Origin: Polynucleobacter sp. MWH-Loch1C5
Lineage (GTDB): Bacteria > Pseudomonadota > Gammaproteobacteria > Burkholderiales > Burkholderiaceae
Direction: 5' to 3'
Assembly: GCF_018881775.1 (NCBI RefSeq)
Contig: NZ_JACVPR010000001.1
Coordinates: forward strand, 186,001-250,000
DNA length: 64,000 bases
Below are positions 32,169 through 42,060 of this stretch, in pieces. The position numbers and the translations under genes are program-made. A model generated the notes under the pieces. The model searched no databases, was not told the origin of the DNA, and worked only from the letters and a program-made list of their open reading frames with translations. The number at the start of each line of letters is the position of its first letter. Within the stretch, counting starts at the first letter, position 1.

Positions 32169-32915
32169 ATGAACCACATACCCGTCAGCGCCTCACCTAA
32201 CAAATGCTCAACCTGCGTGCTAGGACAATTCTGTTTGCCGGTAGGCTTGTCTTCTGACGATATACAAAAGGTGGATTCTTTAGTCACAGAACGTGTACGT
32301 CTCAAAAAAGGTGAACCCTTGTATCGCCAAGGTGATGCCCTAACAGCCATTTACGGTATTCGTTTTGGCACTCTAAAAACTGAATACGCTTTGCCCGATG
32401 GTCGCGAACAAATTACTGGTTTTCATTTGCCCGGCGAAATGCTCGGTCTCGATGGTATCGGTGAGAACACCTACCAATCAAATGCTATTGCGCTAGAGGA
32501 TAGTGAAGCCTGTGTAGTTCGTTTTAATGATTTTGAACAACTTGCACGCCAACTCCCTTCTTTGCAAAATCAGTTTCATAAAATTCTCAGCCGCGAACTC
32601 ACACAAGATCAAAGACACTTACTGTCTCTTGGCACACTGAGAGCCGAAGAACGTTTAGCGAGTTTCTTACTCAATCTGTCTGATCGTCTATCGGCTCGAG
32701 GTTATTCACCTCATGAATTTCATTTGCGTATGAGTCGTGAAGAAATCGGCTCTTATTTAGGAATTCAACTAGAAACAGTCAGCCGACTCTTCTCACGCTT
32801 TACTGAGTCAGGACTGATACAAATTAAGCAAAGACATATCAAACTTGTCGATACAGATGGCTTATTGGAGCTAGCAGGAAAGTCCCGAGCGATTCACTGT
32901 ACGCACGTGCAATAA
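32169..32915 (+). CDS. fnr: FNR-family transcriptional regulator
   Basis: N-terminal CSTCVLGQFCLPVG cysteines, cNMP-binding fold, C-terminal HTH MSREEIGSYLGIQLETVSRLFSRF. Confidence 0.93.
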   Translation: MNHIPVSASPNKCSTCVLGQFCLPVGLSSDDIQKVDSLVTERVRLKKGEPLYRQGDALTAIYGIRFGTLKTEYALPDGREQITGFHLPGEMLGLDGIGENTYQSNAIALEDSEACVVRFNDFEQLARQLPSLQNQFHKILSRELTQDQRHLLSLGTLRAEERLASFLLNLSDRLSARGYSPHEFHLRMSREEIGSYLGIQLETVSRLFSRFTESGLIQIKQRHIKLVDTDGLLELAGKSRAIHCTHVQ

Positions 32916-32956
32916 GCGCTGAGCACTGCGTGCTGCGTGCTGATGAGGCTCCAATT

Positions 32957-32983
32957 AAAAACCGCCCGAAGGCGGTTGTTTGT
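32957..32983. terminator. Rho-independent terminator-like hairpin between fnr and the convergent cco-side genes
   Basis: AACCGCC-CGAA-GGCGGTT (32960-32977), T-rich tail on + strand and A-rich 5' side. Confidence 0.75.
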
Positions 32984-32984
32984 C

Positions 32985-33245
32985 TTATAAGAGACCGCCG
33001 TCGGCACGCTCTTCTAAATCAGATAAGCTGCCCGGCAATATATATATGGTCAAAGCACTCGATAGCGCACACAAGAGCCAAAGAACAAAAAAACCTAAGG
33101 TGTAGACCGCCTCCACTGAGGCTGTTACAGGCTCACCAAAAAAAACGAGGTCTTCAGGATGAACCAGAGTAAATAACAAACCTTCTGCCAAGCCGGCAAT
33201 CATGAAAGAGGGCCACAGAATCCAGATCCAAATTCGGGCTTTCAT
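32985..33245 (-). CDS. Small membrane protein associated with the cbb3 locus
   Basis: 86 aa with three hydrophobic segments, start overlaps the FixH-like stop. Confidence 0.7.
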   Translation of the reverse strand: MKARIWIWILWPSFMIAGLAEGLLFTLVHPEDLVFFGEPVTASVEAVYTLGFFVLWLLCALSSALTIYILPGSLSDLEERADGGLL

Positions 33246-33430
33246 TTGTTCACCTGCTCTACTTTAAGACCTTGTTTAATCACGCCATCCCGAATCGGCT
33301 GGTCCACATGTTGCGTAAATGCCAACCAGATAGTGACAATGGCACCTAAAAACCCAATTAAAGGCCCACTAATAATGATCCAAGGCCACAACTGTTTCCA
33401 CCAGGGCTTATTCAGTTCTTGCTCAGACAT
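33242..33430 (-). CDS. FixH/CcoH-like short protein
   Basis: PWWKQLWPWIIISGPLIGFLGAIVTIWLAFT; follows ccoG. Confidence 0.72.
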   Translation of the reverse strand: MSEQELNKPWWKQLWPWIIISGPLIGFLGAIVTIWLAFTQHVDQPIRDGVIKQGLKVEQVNK

Positions 33431-33456
33431 GATGACTCCTATCTTCCAATATTCAA

Positions 33457-34914
33457 TTAGCGGGGCACTATAAAACTAGATTTCTCAACACGCTCACGCA
33501 TAGCTCCGCTCGCATGAGCACCCACCTCTTCTGCTCTAATTTCAAAGTGAATAGGGTGTGTCCCCTTTTGCACGTCTTCGATACCAACCCTCACCTTAAC
33601 GGGTAATAACAAATTACTAGCTGGGCCCACGCTTAACTGGTTCACCAATTGCCCCTGAGAATCCAATACCTGAATATCAGGCAATCCTTTGGCGACCACT
33701 TTAACCTGCATCACATTTTCAGAGGCATTCATTATTTGAAGACGATAAATGTTTTCTATCTTCGTCCCTTCAATCTCACGAGCTAAAGCACCACGATCTC
33801 TCATTACATCCACGCGTAATGGGTTACGTAAAATCAATGAGGCAACAAATGCCGTCATCAAGACGGTCATGATGCTGATATAGATTAATACTCGCGGTCT
33901 AAAGATGTAATGGCGCGCTTTCTTGTTATCCATCTTTTCTAACATCGCCCGCTCTGAGGTATAACGCACCAAACCGCGCTCATACCCGACCTTATCCATG
34001 ACTTGATTACAAGCATCGATACAAGCACCACAACCAATACACATGTACTGTAAACCGTCACGAATATCGATACCTGTTGGGCAAACCTGCACACAAATAC
34101 TACAGTCCACACAATCCCCTAGCCCCATTTGCTTGTGATCCGCACTCTTTGAACGCGAACCACGAGGCTCACCCCGGGTCTTGTCATAAGTCACTACAAA
34201 AGTATCTTTATCGACCATAACACTCTGAAAACGAGCATAAGGACACATGTACTTACATACTTGTTCGCGCATAAAACCAGCGTTACCCCAAGTGGCAAAC
34301 GCGTAGAACAAAAGCCAAAAGGCTTGCCAGGGGCCCAAAGTCATCTCTAAGACTTCTTTTGCCAGCACTTGAATAGGCGTGAAGTAGCCCACAAACGTAA
34401 AGCCTGTCCAAAGAGCTAAGAGGATCCAAAGACTGTGCTTGGTTAATTTAATACGCCACTTTTTAAAACTCCAAGGCCACTCTTCTCCATCTAGGCGAAT
34501 ACGGGCAAAACGATCCCCCTCGACCTTACGCTCAATCCACATAAAGATTTCTGTATAAACCGTTTGTGGACAGGCATAACCACAAAATAAGCGCCCAGCG
34601 ACTGCAGTAAATAAAAATAATGCCAACGCTGAAAGAATCAGAATAATCGTGAGGTAAATGATGTCCTGGGGCCACAGCACCAAGCCAAAGATATAAAACT
34701 TACGACTAACTAAATCAAATAAAACCGCTTGACGGTCATTCCAACTAATCCATGGCAGACCGTAATAAAGAATTTGCGTGGCCAATATCAAAATCACGCG
34801 CCACTTGGCAAAAACCCCGCTAACGGCGCGGGGGTATATTTTGCGTCTAACTTCGTAGAGTGCCTGCTCAACTACATTACTTGAGCCAGGCTCATTCGAG
34901 ATGGTATCGGACAT
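33457..34914 (-). CDS. ccoG: Cytochrome c oxidase accessory protein CcoG
   Basis: CGYACPQTVYTEIFMWIERKVEGDR, CVDCSICVQVCPTGIDIRDGLQYMCIGCGACIDAC. Confidence 0.95.
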   Translation of the reverse strand: MSDTISNEPGSSNVVEQALYEVRRKIYPRAVSGVFAKWRVILILATQILYYGLPWISWNDRQAVLFDLVSRKFYIFGLVLWPQDIIYLTIILILSALALFLFTAVAGRLFCGYACPQTVYTEIFMWIERKVEGDRFARIRLDGEEWPWSFKKWRIKLTKHSLWILLALWTGFTFVGYFTPIQVLAKEVLEMTLGPWQAFWLLFYAFATWGNAGFMREQVCKYMCPYARFQSVMVDKDTFVVTYDKTRGEPRGSRSKSADHKQMGLGDCVDCSICVQVCPTGIDIRDGLQYMCIGCGACIDACNQVMDKVGYERGLVRYTSERAMLEKMDNKKARHYIFRPRVLIYISIMTVLMTAFVASLILRNPLRVDVMRDRGALAREIEGTKIENIYRLQIMNASENVMQVKVVAKGLPDIQVLDSQGQLVNQLSVGPASNLLLPVKVRVGIEDVQKGTHPIHFEIRAEEVGAHASGAMRERVEKSSFIVPR

Positions 34915-35843
34915 TATTTCTGACTATCAGCACTTACTTTTTGATTGGATAAACCCCAAACATAAGCCGTCAACAAATGAACTTTTTCTGGGGTCAAGAT
35001 TTCTTGGTGCGCTGGCATCATGCCATTACGACCTTTAGCAATCGTTTCAATAATGGATGCTTCCGAACCACCATAAAGCCATACTTTATCGGTCAAATTA
35101 GGTGCACCCATCGCTGGATTGCCTTTGCCATCACCACCATGACAAGCTGCACAATTGGCTTTAAATACTTCGGCACCCCGAGCAGACTTTAATTGATCAG
35201 CTGCTAAGCCAGCCATATTACGTACATAGTTGGCCACATCACTTTGCTCAACTCCTGAGAGATGCGCAAAAGCAGGCATGACTCCAGCACGTCCTTGCAG
35301 AATCGTCGTGCGAATATCCGCAGGCTCACCACCATATAGCCAATCACGGTCGCTCAAATTAGGAAAACCTTTCGAGCCACCTGCATCAGAACCATGACAC
35401 TGTGCACAGTAATTTAAGAAAAGGCGTTGACCCATTTCTTTGGCTTTAGGATCTGCGGCCACCAACTTGACATCCATTTCCATGTACTTGGCATAAATGG
35501 GCTTGAGTTGTTGATTGGCTTGCTGAACAGAAGCCTCATGGGCTCCGGTCGTAGAGTAGCCTAAAGTACCCTGATAATTACCTAAACCTGGATATAAGAC
35601 TAGGTAGGCAATACCAAACACACAAGATAACAAAAACATCCACATCCACCAACGTGGTAATGGATTATTGAGCTCACGTAAATCATCATCCCAAACATGA
35701 CCAGTATCAGCTACTGAACCATCTGGCTTATAGGTCACCTGGGTTTTGCGCTGTGAGAACAATAGCCATAGACACCAGACGATGCCTACTATTGTTACAA
35801 GCGCAATATAAACACCCCAACCGCTATTAAAAAAATCACTCAT
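34914..35843 (-). CDS. ccoP: cbb3-type cytochrome c oxidase subunit III
   Basis: Two CxxCH motifs (CAQCH, CAACH), HVWDDDLRELNNPLPRWWMWMF. Confidence 0.96.
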   Translation of the reverse strand: MSDFFNSGWGVYIALVTIVGIVWCLWLLFSQRKTQVTYKPDGSVADTGHVWDDDLRELNNPLPRWWMWMFLLSCVFGIAYLVLYPGLGNYQGTLGYSTTGAHEASVQQANQQLKPIYAKYMEMDVKLVAADPKAKEMGQRLFLNYCAQCHGSDAGGSKGFPNLSDRDWLYGGEPADIRTTILQGRAGVMPAFAHLSGVEQSDVANYVRNMAGLAADQLKSARGAEVFKANCAACHGGDGKGNPAMGAPNLTDKVWLYGGSEASIIETIAKGRNGMMPAHQEILTPEKVHLLTAYVWGLSNQKVSADSQK

Positions 35844-35845
35844 GA

Positions 35846-36007
35846 TTAATCCTTCTTGTATTCGTCAGGAAGCGCAAATGGCAAATTAGCTGATTGCTGA
35901 TTGGCCGACTTGCGACCATCCGACCATGCCCACATGGCAATACCAACAAAAAATAACAACCCCAAGATGGTTGATAGTGCTGACAAATAAGGTGCGATGA
36001 ATTGCAT
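35846..36007 (-). CDS. ccoQ: cbb3-type cytochrome oxidase subunit CcoQ
   Basis: Own translation MQFIAPYLSALSTILGLLFFVGIAMWAWSDGRKSANQQSANLPFALPDEYKKD; between ccoO and ccoP; below ORF-track length cutoff. Confidence 0.88.
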   Translation of the reverse strand: MQFIAPYLSALSTILGLLFFVGIAMWAWSDGRKSANQQSANLPFALPDEYKKD

Positions 36008-36024
36008 CTAATCTCTCCCTGTTA

Positions 36025-36681
36025 TTAGTTACTTGCTGTCGTTTTAGCTGGACTCACGGCACGACGGTTCGTGCCAAGACCTTGTAAATAAGCAATCAGA
36101 GCATCTTCTTCAGTTTTACCTTCTAGCTCTTTGAGTGCTCCAGCAATTTGTTCGTCGGTATAGGGCACGCCTAATTTACGCAAAGCCTTCATATGCGCCT
36201 GAATGTCACCCACATTAGTTGCAGGTTTATGTTGCAACCATGGATAACCAGGCATATTGGACTCAGGCACCACATCACGTGGATTACGTAAATGAATACG
36301 ATGCCAATCATCGGAATAACGTTGACCTACGCGTGCTAAATCAGGACCTGTTCGCTTTGAACCCCACAGAAATGGATGTTCAAAAACAGATTCACCTGCA
36401 GTCGAATATGGGCCATAACGCTCAGTTTCAGAACGTAAAGTACGAATATGCTGTGAGTGACAACCCAAGCACCCTTCACGTTGATACACATCACGACCCG
36501 CCAAGCGTAAGGCTGAAGGAGGAGTCACACCTTCCGCTGGCGCAGTAGTAGAGTGTTGGAAAAAGAGCGGCACAATTTGCACCAAGCCCGCAATCGCAAC
36601 GACCAAGATCGTCGTAATAATCAACCAGCCAGCATTTTTTTCAATGGTGGCATGAGAAAAGAATTTATTGTTTTCAGACAT
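36025..36681 (-). CDS. ccoO: cbb3-type cytochrome c oxidase subunit II
   Basis: [41 protein letters not shown]. Confidence 0.97.
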   Translation of the reverse strand: MSENNKFFSHATIEKNAGWLIITTILVVAIAGLVQIVPLFFQHSTTAPAEGVTPPSALRLAGRDVYQREGCLGCHSQHIRTLRSETERYGPYSTAGESVFEHPFLWGSKRTGPDLARVGQRYSDDWHRIHLRNPRDVVPESNMPGYPWLQHKPATNVGDIQAHMKALRKLGVPYTDEQIAGALKELEGKTEEDALIAYLQGLGTNRRAVSPAKTTASN

Positions 36682-36690
36682 GATGACCTC

Positions 36691-38127
36691 TTAATGAGCA
36701 GCCTGGAGTGCAGGAATAGGCGCATCAACGAAGCGCTTTTGCTGCACAGTCTTAAATACGTTGTATGCCATAACAAACATACCGCTCAGGTAACACACAC
36801 CCCCTAATAGACGGATAGCGTAGAAAGGATATGTTGCTTTGACTGACTCAACAAAGCTATAAGTCAAGGTACCGTCTGGCTGGAATGCGCGCCACATCAA
36901 ACCTTGCATGACACCTGCAATCCACATAGCAGCGATGTAGAGCACGACACCAATCGTAGAAATCCAGAAATGCAACTCAATGAGTCGGGTGCTGTACATC
37001 TCTTTTTCGCCCACTAAACGTGGAATCAAGTAATACAAAGAGCCAATCGTAATCATCGCCACCCAACCCAAGGCACCAGAGTGCACGTGACCAATGGTCC
37101 AATCGGTGTAATGCGACAAGCTATTGACCGTCTTGATTGACATCATCGAACCCTCAAAGGTCGACATGCCGTAGAAAGATAGGGCCACGATCAAGAATTT
37201 CAGGATAGGGTCACGACGCAATTTGTACCAGGCACCTGAGAGTGTCATGATGCCGTTGATCATGCCACCCCATGAAGGCGCCAACAAAATGAGTGAGAAA
37301 ACCATACCCAATGACTGAGTCCAATCAGGCAAGGCCGTGTGTTGTAAATGATGTGGACCTGCCCACATATAGGTAAAGTTCAAGGCCCAGAAGTGAACGA
37401 TCGATAAACGATAAGAATAAATAGGACGTTCGGCTTGCTTAGGAATGAAGTAATACATCATGCCCAAGAAGCTGGTGGTCAAGAAGAAACCCACAGCATT
37501 GTGGCCATACCACCATTGAATCATGGCATCCTGAGTACCTGCATACGCTGAATAAGACTTCAAAAAGCTTGCAGGCATTTCGATATTATTGACGATGTGC
37601 AACATCGCAATCGTGAGGATGTAGGCGCCAAAGAACCAATTCGATACATAGATATGTTTAGTCTTACGCTTGATTACGGTACCAAAGAACACCACCGCAT
37701 AGGCAACCCATACTAATGTGATCAAAATATCAATCGGCCACTCGAGCTCAGCATATTCTTTTGATGTGGTGTAACCCAAAGGGAGCGTAATTGCCGCAGA
37801 CACGATGACAGCCTGCCAACCCCAGAAAGTGAAGGCTGCTAATTTATCGCTAAAGAGGCGAACCTGACAGGTTCTTTGAACGATATAGTAGGAAGTCGCG
37901 AATAAAGCACTGCCACCGAAAGCAAAAATCACTGCATTGGTATGCAATGGGCGCAGACGTCCATAGCTTAACCACGGAATATTGAACGTGATATCTGGCC
38001 AAATTAATTGTGCAGCCAAAATCACACCCACCAACATGCCCACAATACCCCAAAGTACTGTTACTAGAGCAAATTGGCGCACCACCTTATAGTTAAAGGT
38101 GCTTGAATTATCCACGGCAAATCCCAT
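36691..38127 (-). CDS. ccoN: cbb3-type cytochrome c oxidase subunit I
   Basis: [52 protein letters not shown]. Confidence 0.97.
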   Translation of the reverse strand: MGFAVDNSSTFNYKVVRQFALVTVLWGIVGMLVGVILAAQLIWPDITFNIPWLSYGRLRPLHTNAVIFAFGGSALFATSYYIVQRTCQVRLFSDKLAAFTFWGWQAVIVSAAITLPLGYTTSKEYAELEWPIDILITLVWVAYAVVFFGTVIKRKTKHIYVSNWFFGAYILTIAMLHIVNNIEMPASFLKSYSAYAGTQDAMIQWWYGHNAVGFFLTTSFLGMMYYFIPKQAERPIYSYRLSIVHFWALNFTYMWAGPHHLQHTALPDWTQSLGMVFSLILLAPSWGGMINGIMTLSGAWYKLRRDPILKFLIVALSFYGMSTFEGSMMSIKTVNSLSHYTDWTIGHVHSGALGWVAMITIGSLYYLIPRLVGEKEMYSTRLIELHFWISTIGVVLYIAAMWIAGVMQGLMWRAFQPDGTLTYSFVESVKATYPFYAIRLLGGVCYLSGMFVMAYNVFKTVQQKRFVDAPIPALQAAH

Positions 38128-38197
38128 GGTCTCTCCTTACTAGCCAAAAGGCCGATTTATCCCATAGGAATTATCAAACTGGACCTAAGAAATCAAT

Positions 38198-38211
38198 TTG
38201 ACATAGGTCAA
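38198..38211. promoter_or_regulatory. FNR/ANR-like box upstream of ccoN
   Basis: TTGACATAGGTCAA, perfect TTGAC-N4-GTCAA dyad close to TTGAT-N4-ATCAA, about 70 nt upstream of ccoN. Confidence 0.78.
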
Positions 38212-38268
38212 GTTCAGTAAGAGATTACATATAAATTACAAAATCAAGAGAACGCTTAATGTTTAAAA

Positions 38269-38484
38269 CTAAGTTTTAGAGGCGCAACCCTCTCCATCTT
38301 TATCGGTGTTTGCCGACACTGATTCAGGCTGATTTTTTTTGGGTGTATCGTCATCCATCAAGATGGCATGGCCTGGCCCCTCAAGATCCTCAAACTGGCC
38401 ATTTTTCACGGACCAGTACAGTAGCACCACCACCAAAGCGATAACCAACAAAGAGAGTGGGATCAGAAGATAGAGGCTTTCCAT
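38269..38484 (-). CDS. ccoS: cbb3-type oxidase assembly protein CcoS
   Basis: LLIPLSLLVIALVVVLLYWSVKNGQFEDLEGPGHAILMDDD. Confidence 0.93.
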   Translation of the reverse strand: MESLYLLIPLSLLVIALVVVLLYWSVKNGQFEDLEGPGHAILMDDDTPKKNQPESVSANTDKDGEGCASKT

Positions 38485-38488
38485 GGAC

Positions 38489-40972
38489 TTAAGTGATTTT
38501 TCGTAGGCGCCAGGCGTTGAGCGTTACAGCTAAGGATGACAAAGACATACCAATCCCAGCAATCCAAGGATTGATCCAGCCCAACATGGCCACCGGAATA
38601 GCAATCACATTGTAAATGAAGGCCCAAACCAAATTTTGTTGCATGATAGTTTTGCCACGCTGCGCTACAGACATGGCCTGACTGATCACTTTTAAAGACG
38701 TTTGCGTCAAGATAGCATCAGCTCCTGCTTGCGCCAAAGGAGCACCACTGCCTACCGCAATTGAAATATTGGCTTTTGCCAAGAGCGGCGCATCATTCAC
38801 ACCATCCCCGATGGCGGCCACCACAGCTCCTGTGGATTGCAAACGATTTAAATACTGATATTTCTCTTCAGGAAGTGCCGCCCCTTGATAAGCCGCTATG
38901 CCTAAATACTGAGCCCACCACGCCACTGTTGCAGGATGATCCCCTGAGACCAAATGAACAGTGATCCCTTGATTTTTTAGTGTCTTTATTAAGTCTAGAG
39001 CACCTTCACGTACGGTATCTGAGAGCATAAAAATAGCTAATAAACCCGACTCATCTGCTAAACATACCGGGCTGTAATGCTCAGGTATAGCCCAGTCATG
39101 TAAATCGACGCCTATCCATTGCGGACTACCCAAACGATAATGCCCAGCCATCACACCCTTACCCACTTCGGCCACTGGCAGATAACCTAGAGCTAAGGGT
39201 TCAATATTTTTTTCCTGCGCTGCACGCAAGATCGCTAACGCTAGGGGATGATTGTGACCTTCTTCAAGTGCTGCAGCTATTTGCAGTGCAGTCGTTTCAT
39301 TGATGCTTGTTCTGACAATTTTTATATCTGCTAAATGAGGGATACCCGTCGTTAAAGTACCTGTCTTATCAAAAACACAATCCGTGATCTTAGCGAGAGT
39401 TTCCATGGCATGACCACGAACAACTAATAAACCGAGGCGCGTGACTGCTCCTTGAGCAGCGGCCATCGCCGCAGGAGTCGCCAGCGACAAAGCGCATGGG
39501 CAACTAGCGACCAAAACAGCGACCGCAATCTCCCACGCCCGTGATGAGTCTACATAAAACCAAATAACTCCGGTCATCAATGCAGCTAACATCAGGAACA
39601 CAACAAAATAACCTGCCCATTTTTCTGCTAGTCCCAATAACTGTGGTTTAGACGCTAAGGCCTGATCGAGTAACTGAGCGATACCCGCAATTCTAGTGGC
39701 CTGACCCACCGCAATGACACGCAGCGTAATCGGACTTTGGATGTTATGACTGCCGGCATACACATGGTCACCGATACTTTTCGCTACCGGCCTTGACTCA
39801 CCAGTCAGTAAAGATTCATCCACCTGGCTTTGCCCCGCAAGAATCTCTCCATCGAGAGCTATCAACTCGCCAGGGGCGACACGAATGACATCACCAATCT
39901 GGCACTTAACGACGGGCACAATGACACCCTGCCCTGAACTTGGAAAATTCTCTAAACGTTCACAAGTCGCAGGCAACTGCTTCGCCAAGGCCTCCGCTCC
40001 ACCTTGAGCATCTTGCCTAGCGAGTAACTCAACATAGCGCGCTGTGAGTAAAAAAGCGACAAACATCGTGATCGAGTCAAAGTAACTATCGCCACTTTGC
40101 GTGACCAATGTCATCGTGCCAGCTAAAAATGCGAGGCCGATGGCTAATGTCACGGGAACATCCATGCCGAGCATTTTGGTTTGCGGAAACAAACGCAAAC
40201 TATGCCACGCCGCTTTAAACATCGGACCGGCCGAATAAACGACAACTGGCACAGTTAACAACCAACTCGTCCAACTCAATAAGAGTGCATGTTCAGCAAT
40301 TAAATCTTCCGCATTGGTATACGTTGGCCAGGCATACATCATGACTTGCATCATGCCCAATACCGCCACACCCAAACGCATCAGTAATTGGCGACGCTCT
40401 TTCTTAGCAGTTTCTGCCGCAAGACTTGGCTCAAAAGGCCAAGCCTCATAACCAATCATTTCTACGGCATACAGAATTTCCGAGATTCTGATCTTCCCTG
40501 GCTGATACTTAATCTGTGCCCTCTGAGTCACGTAATTCATTTGCACGTCAAGCACACCGGGTTGACGGCGCAAATGTTGCTCATTCAACCAAACACAGGC
40601 GGCACAACGAATCTTTTCTAAACGCAGTGTGATGATGCGACTCTCAGAATCGAGCGGTCTTGAAAAGCGAGCTACCAAACTAGGGTCATCGTAGGCTAGT
40701 AAAGACTCAGGGACTTGTCCGACCTGCCCTTCCCCAGGATCTTTAGGGCGAGAACCCAATGGTATCCGTCTTGCGTAAAAGGCGTCTAAACCCTGACCAT
40801 GGATAGTTTGCGCAATCGCTAAGCAACCTGCACAGCAAAATTGACGAGCCTGCCCACCCAAAACTTCTGTAAATAGATGCCCCGGCTCTAGATCGCTACC
40901 ACAGTGATAACACAGGCCGAGCGAGCGTGTGCCTGGGTCTAGGTCAGAGGTCTTCTTGGGCAAATCAATCAT
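38489..40972 (-). CDS. ccoI: Copper-translocating P-type ATPase (CcoI/FixI)
   Basis: CYHCGSDL and CCAGCLAIAQTIH N-terminus, CAACVWL HMA motif, SCPCALSLATP, FDKTGTLT. Confidence 0.95.
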   Translation of the reverse strand: MIDLPKKTSDLDPGTRSLGLCYHCGSDLEPGHLFTEVLGGQARQFCCAGCLAIAQTIHGQGLDAFYARRIPLGSRPKDPGEGQVGQVPESLLAYDDPSLVARFSRPLDSESRIITLRLEKIRCAACVWLNEQHLRRQPGVLDVQMNYVTQRAQIKYQPGKIRISEILYAVEMIGYEAWPFEPSLAAETAKKERRQLLMRLGVAVLGMMQVMMYAWPTYTNAEDLIAEHALLLSWTSWLLTVPVVVYSAGPMFKAAWHSLRLFPQTKMLGMDVPVTLAIGLAFLAGTMTLVTQSGDSYFDSITMFVAFLLTARYVELLARQDAQGGAEALAKQLPATCERLENFPSSGQGVIVPVVKCQIGDVIRVAPGELIALDGEILAGQSQVDESLLTGESRPVAKSIGDHVYAGSHNIQSPITLRVIAVGQATRIAGIAQLLDQALASKPQLLGLAEKWAGYFVVFLMLAALMTGVIWFYVDSSRAWEIAVAVLVASCPCALSLATPAAMAAAQGAVTRLGLLVVRGHAMETLAKITDCVFDKTGTLTTGIPHLADIKIVRTSINETTALQIAAALEEGHNHPLALAILRAAQEKNIEPLALGYLPVAEVGKGVMAGHYRLGSPQWIGVDLHDWAIPEHYSPVCLADESGLLAIFMLSDTVREGALDLIKTLKNQGITVHLVSGDHPATVAWWAQYLGIAAYQGAALPEEKYQYLNRLQSTGAVVAAIGDGVNDAPLLAKANISIAVGSGAPLAQAGADAILTQTSLKVISQAMSVAQRGKTIMQQNLVWAFIYNVIAIPVAMLGWINPWIAGIGMSLSSLAVTLNAWRLRKIT

Positions 40973-40996
40973 TTGCCCAAGATTCTATGCCCTAAA

Positions 40997-42046
40997 TTAC
41001 TTGTAGGAAACCTTATCGAGTATTTTTTGCGCGTATATTTGATTTTTACCAATTGCGCCAATACTCACATTTTCCATTTTGAAATCGCCCAGCTTGTTTA
41101 GCGCAGGATTATTGGTTTTCACAGATTTGACGGTGGGCCATTCATTATTACCATCGGCAAAATACTGTTGCGCCTGATCACTGGCTAAGTACTCTAAAAA
41201 TTGAATAGCGGCTGCTTTATTCGGAGCATGCTTCGCAACCCCACCACCAGAGACGTTCATATGAGTTCCAGAAGTCGCCTGATTAGGCCAGATATAACCT
41301 ACTTTAGATACCACTTCTTGATCGGCTGGCTTATCAGAACGCATTAAACGAGCAAAGTAATAGGAGTTCGTCAGAGCCACACCACATTCGCCAGATGCCA
41401 CCGCTCTAATTTGATCCGTGTCACCACCCTTGGGAGCACGAGCCATATTGGTCACCATACCTTTTGCCCACGCCTCAGTTTTAGCCTCACCTTGACGCTC
41501 ATACATAGCACCAATGAGAGATAGCATATAAGGATGAGATCCCGAGCGAGTACAAACCTTACCTTTATTGATCGGCTCAGCTAGTTTTTCATAAGTATCG
41601 ACATCACTCGGTTTGATACTTGCTTTGTTGTAAACAATCACTCGTGCACGACTTGAAAAGCCAAACCATTGACTGCCGTCGCCACCGTCGGTAGAACGGA
41701 AATTTTTTGGAATACGTTGCTCTAGAGTTTTTGACTTCACCGGCTGAAACAGGCCCTCAATTTCAGCACGCCATAGGCGCGCTGCGTCGACTAACAGAAT
41801 CACGTCTGCAGGGCTATTTTTACCTTCACTTTTGAGCCTCTCAATGATGACATTATCATCAGCCTCAATACGGTTAATCTTGATACCTGTTTGCTTGGTG
41901 AAGTTCGCATACAAAGCCTCGTCGGTTTGATAATGACGAGCCGAATAGAGGTTGAGCACTTGATTGGACTGGGCAAACACACCATGGGCGATAAGAGATG
42001 CGAAAATACCAACAAATGTCGAACGCTTTAGACAACCAGAAAACAT
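40997..42046 (-). CDS. Fe(3+) ABC transporter substrate-binding protein
   Basis: LNLYSARHYQTDEALYANFTKQTGIKINRIEADDNVIIERLKSEG and NSYYFARLM. Confidence 0.9.
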   Translation of the reverse strand: MFSGCLKRSTFVGIFASLIAHGVFAQSNQVLNLYSARHYQTDEALYANFTKQTGIKINRIEADDNVIIERLKSEGKNSPADVILLVDAARLWRAEIEGLFQPVKSKTLEQRIPKNFRSTDGGDGSQWFGFSSRARVIVYNKASIKPSDVDTYEKLAEPINKGKVCTRSGSHPYMLSLIGAMYERQGEAKTEAWAKGMVTNMARAPKGGDTDQIRAVASGECGVALTNSYYFARLMRSDKPADQEVVSKVGYIWPNQATSGTHMNVSGGGVAKHAPNKAAAIQFLEYLASDQAQQYFADGNNEWPTVKSVKTNNPALNKLGDFKMENVSIGAIGKNQIYAQKILDKVSYK

Positions 42047-42060
42047 TTAATAATGCTCCT

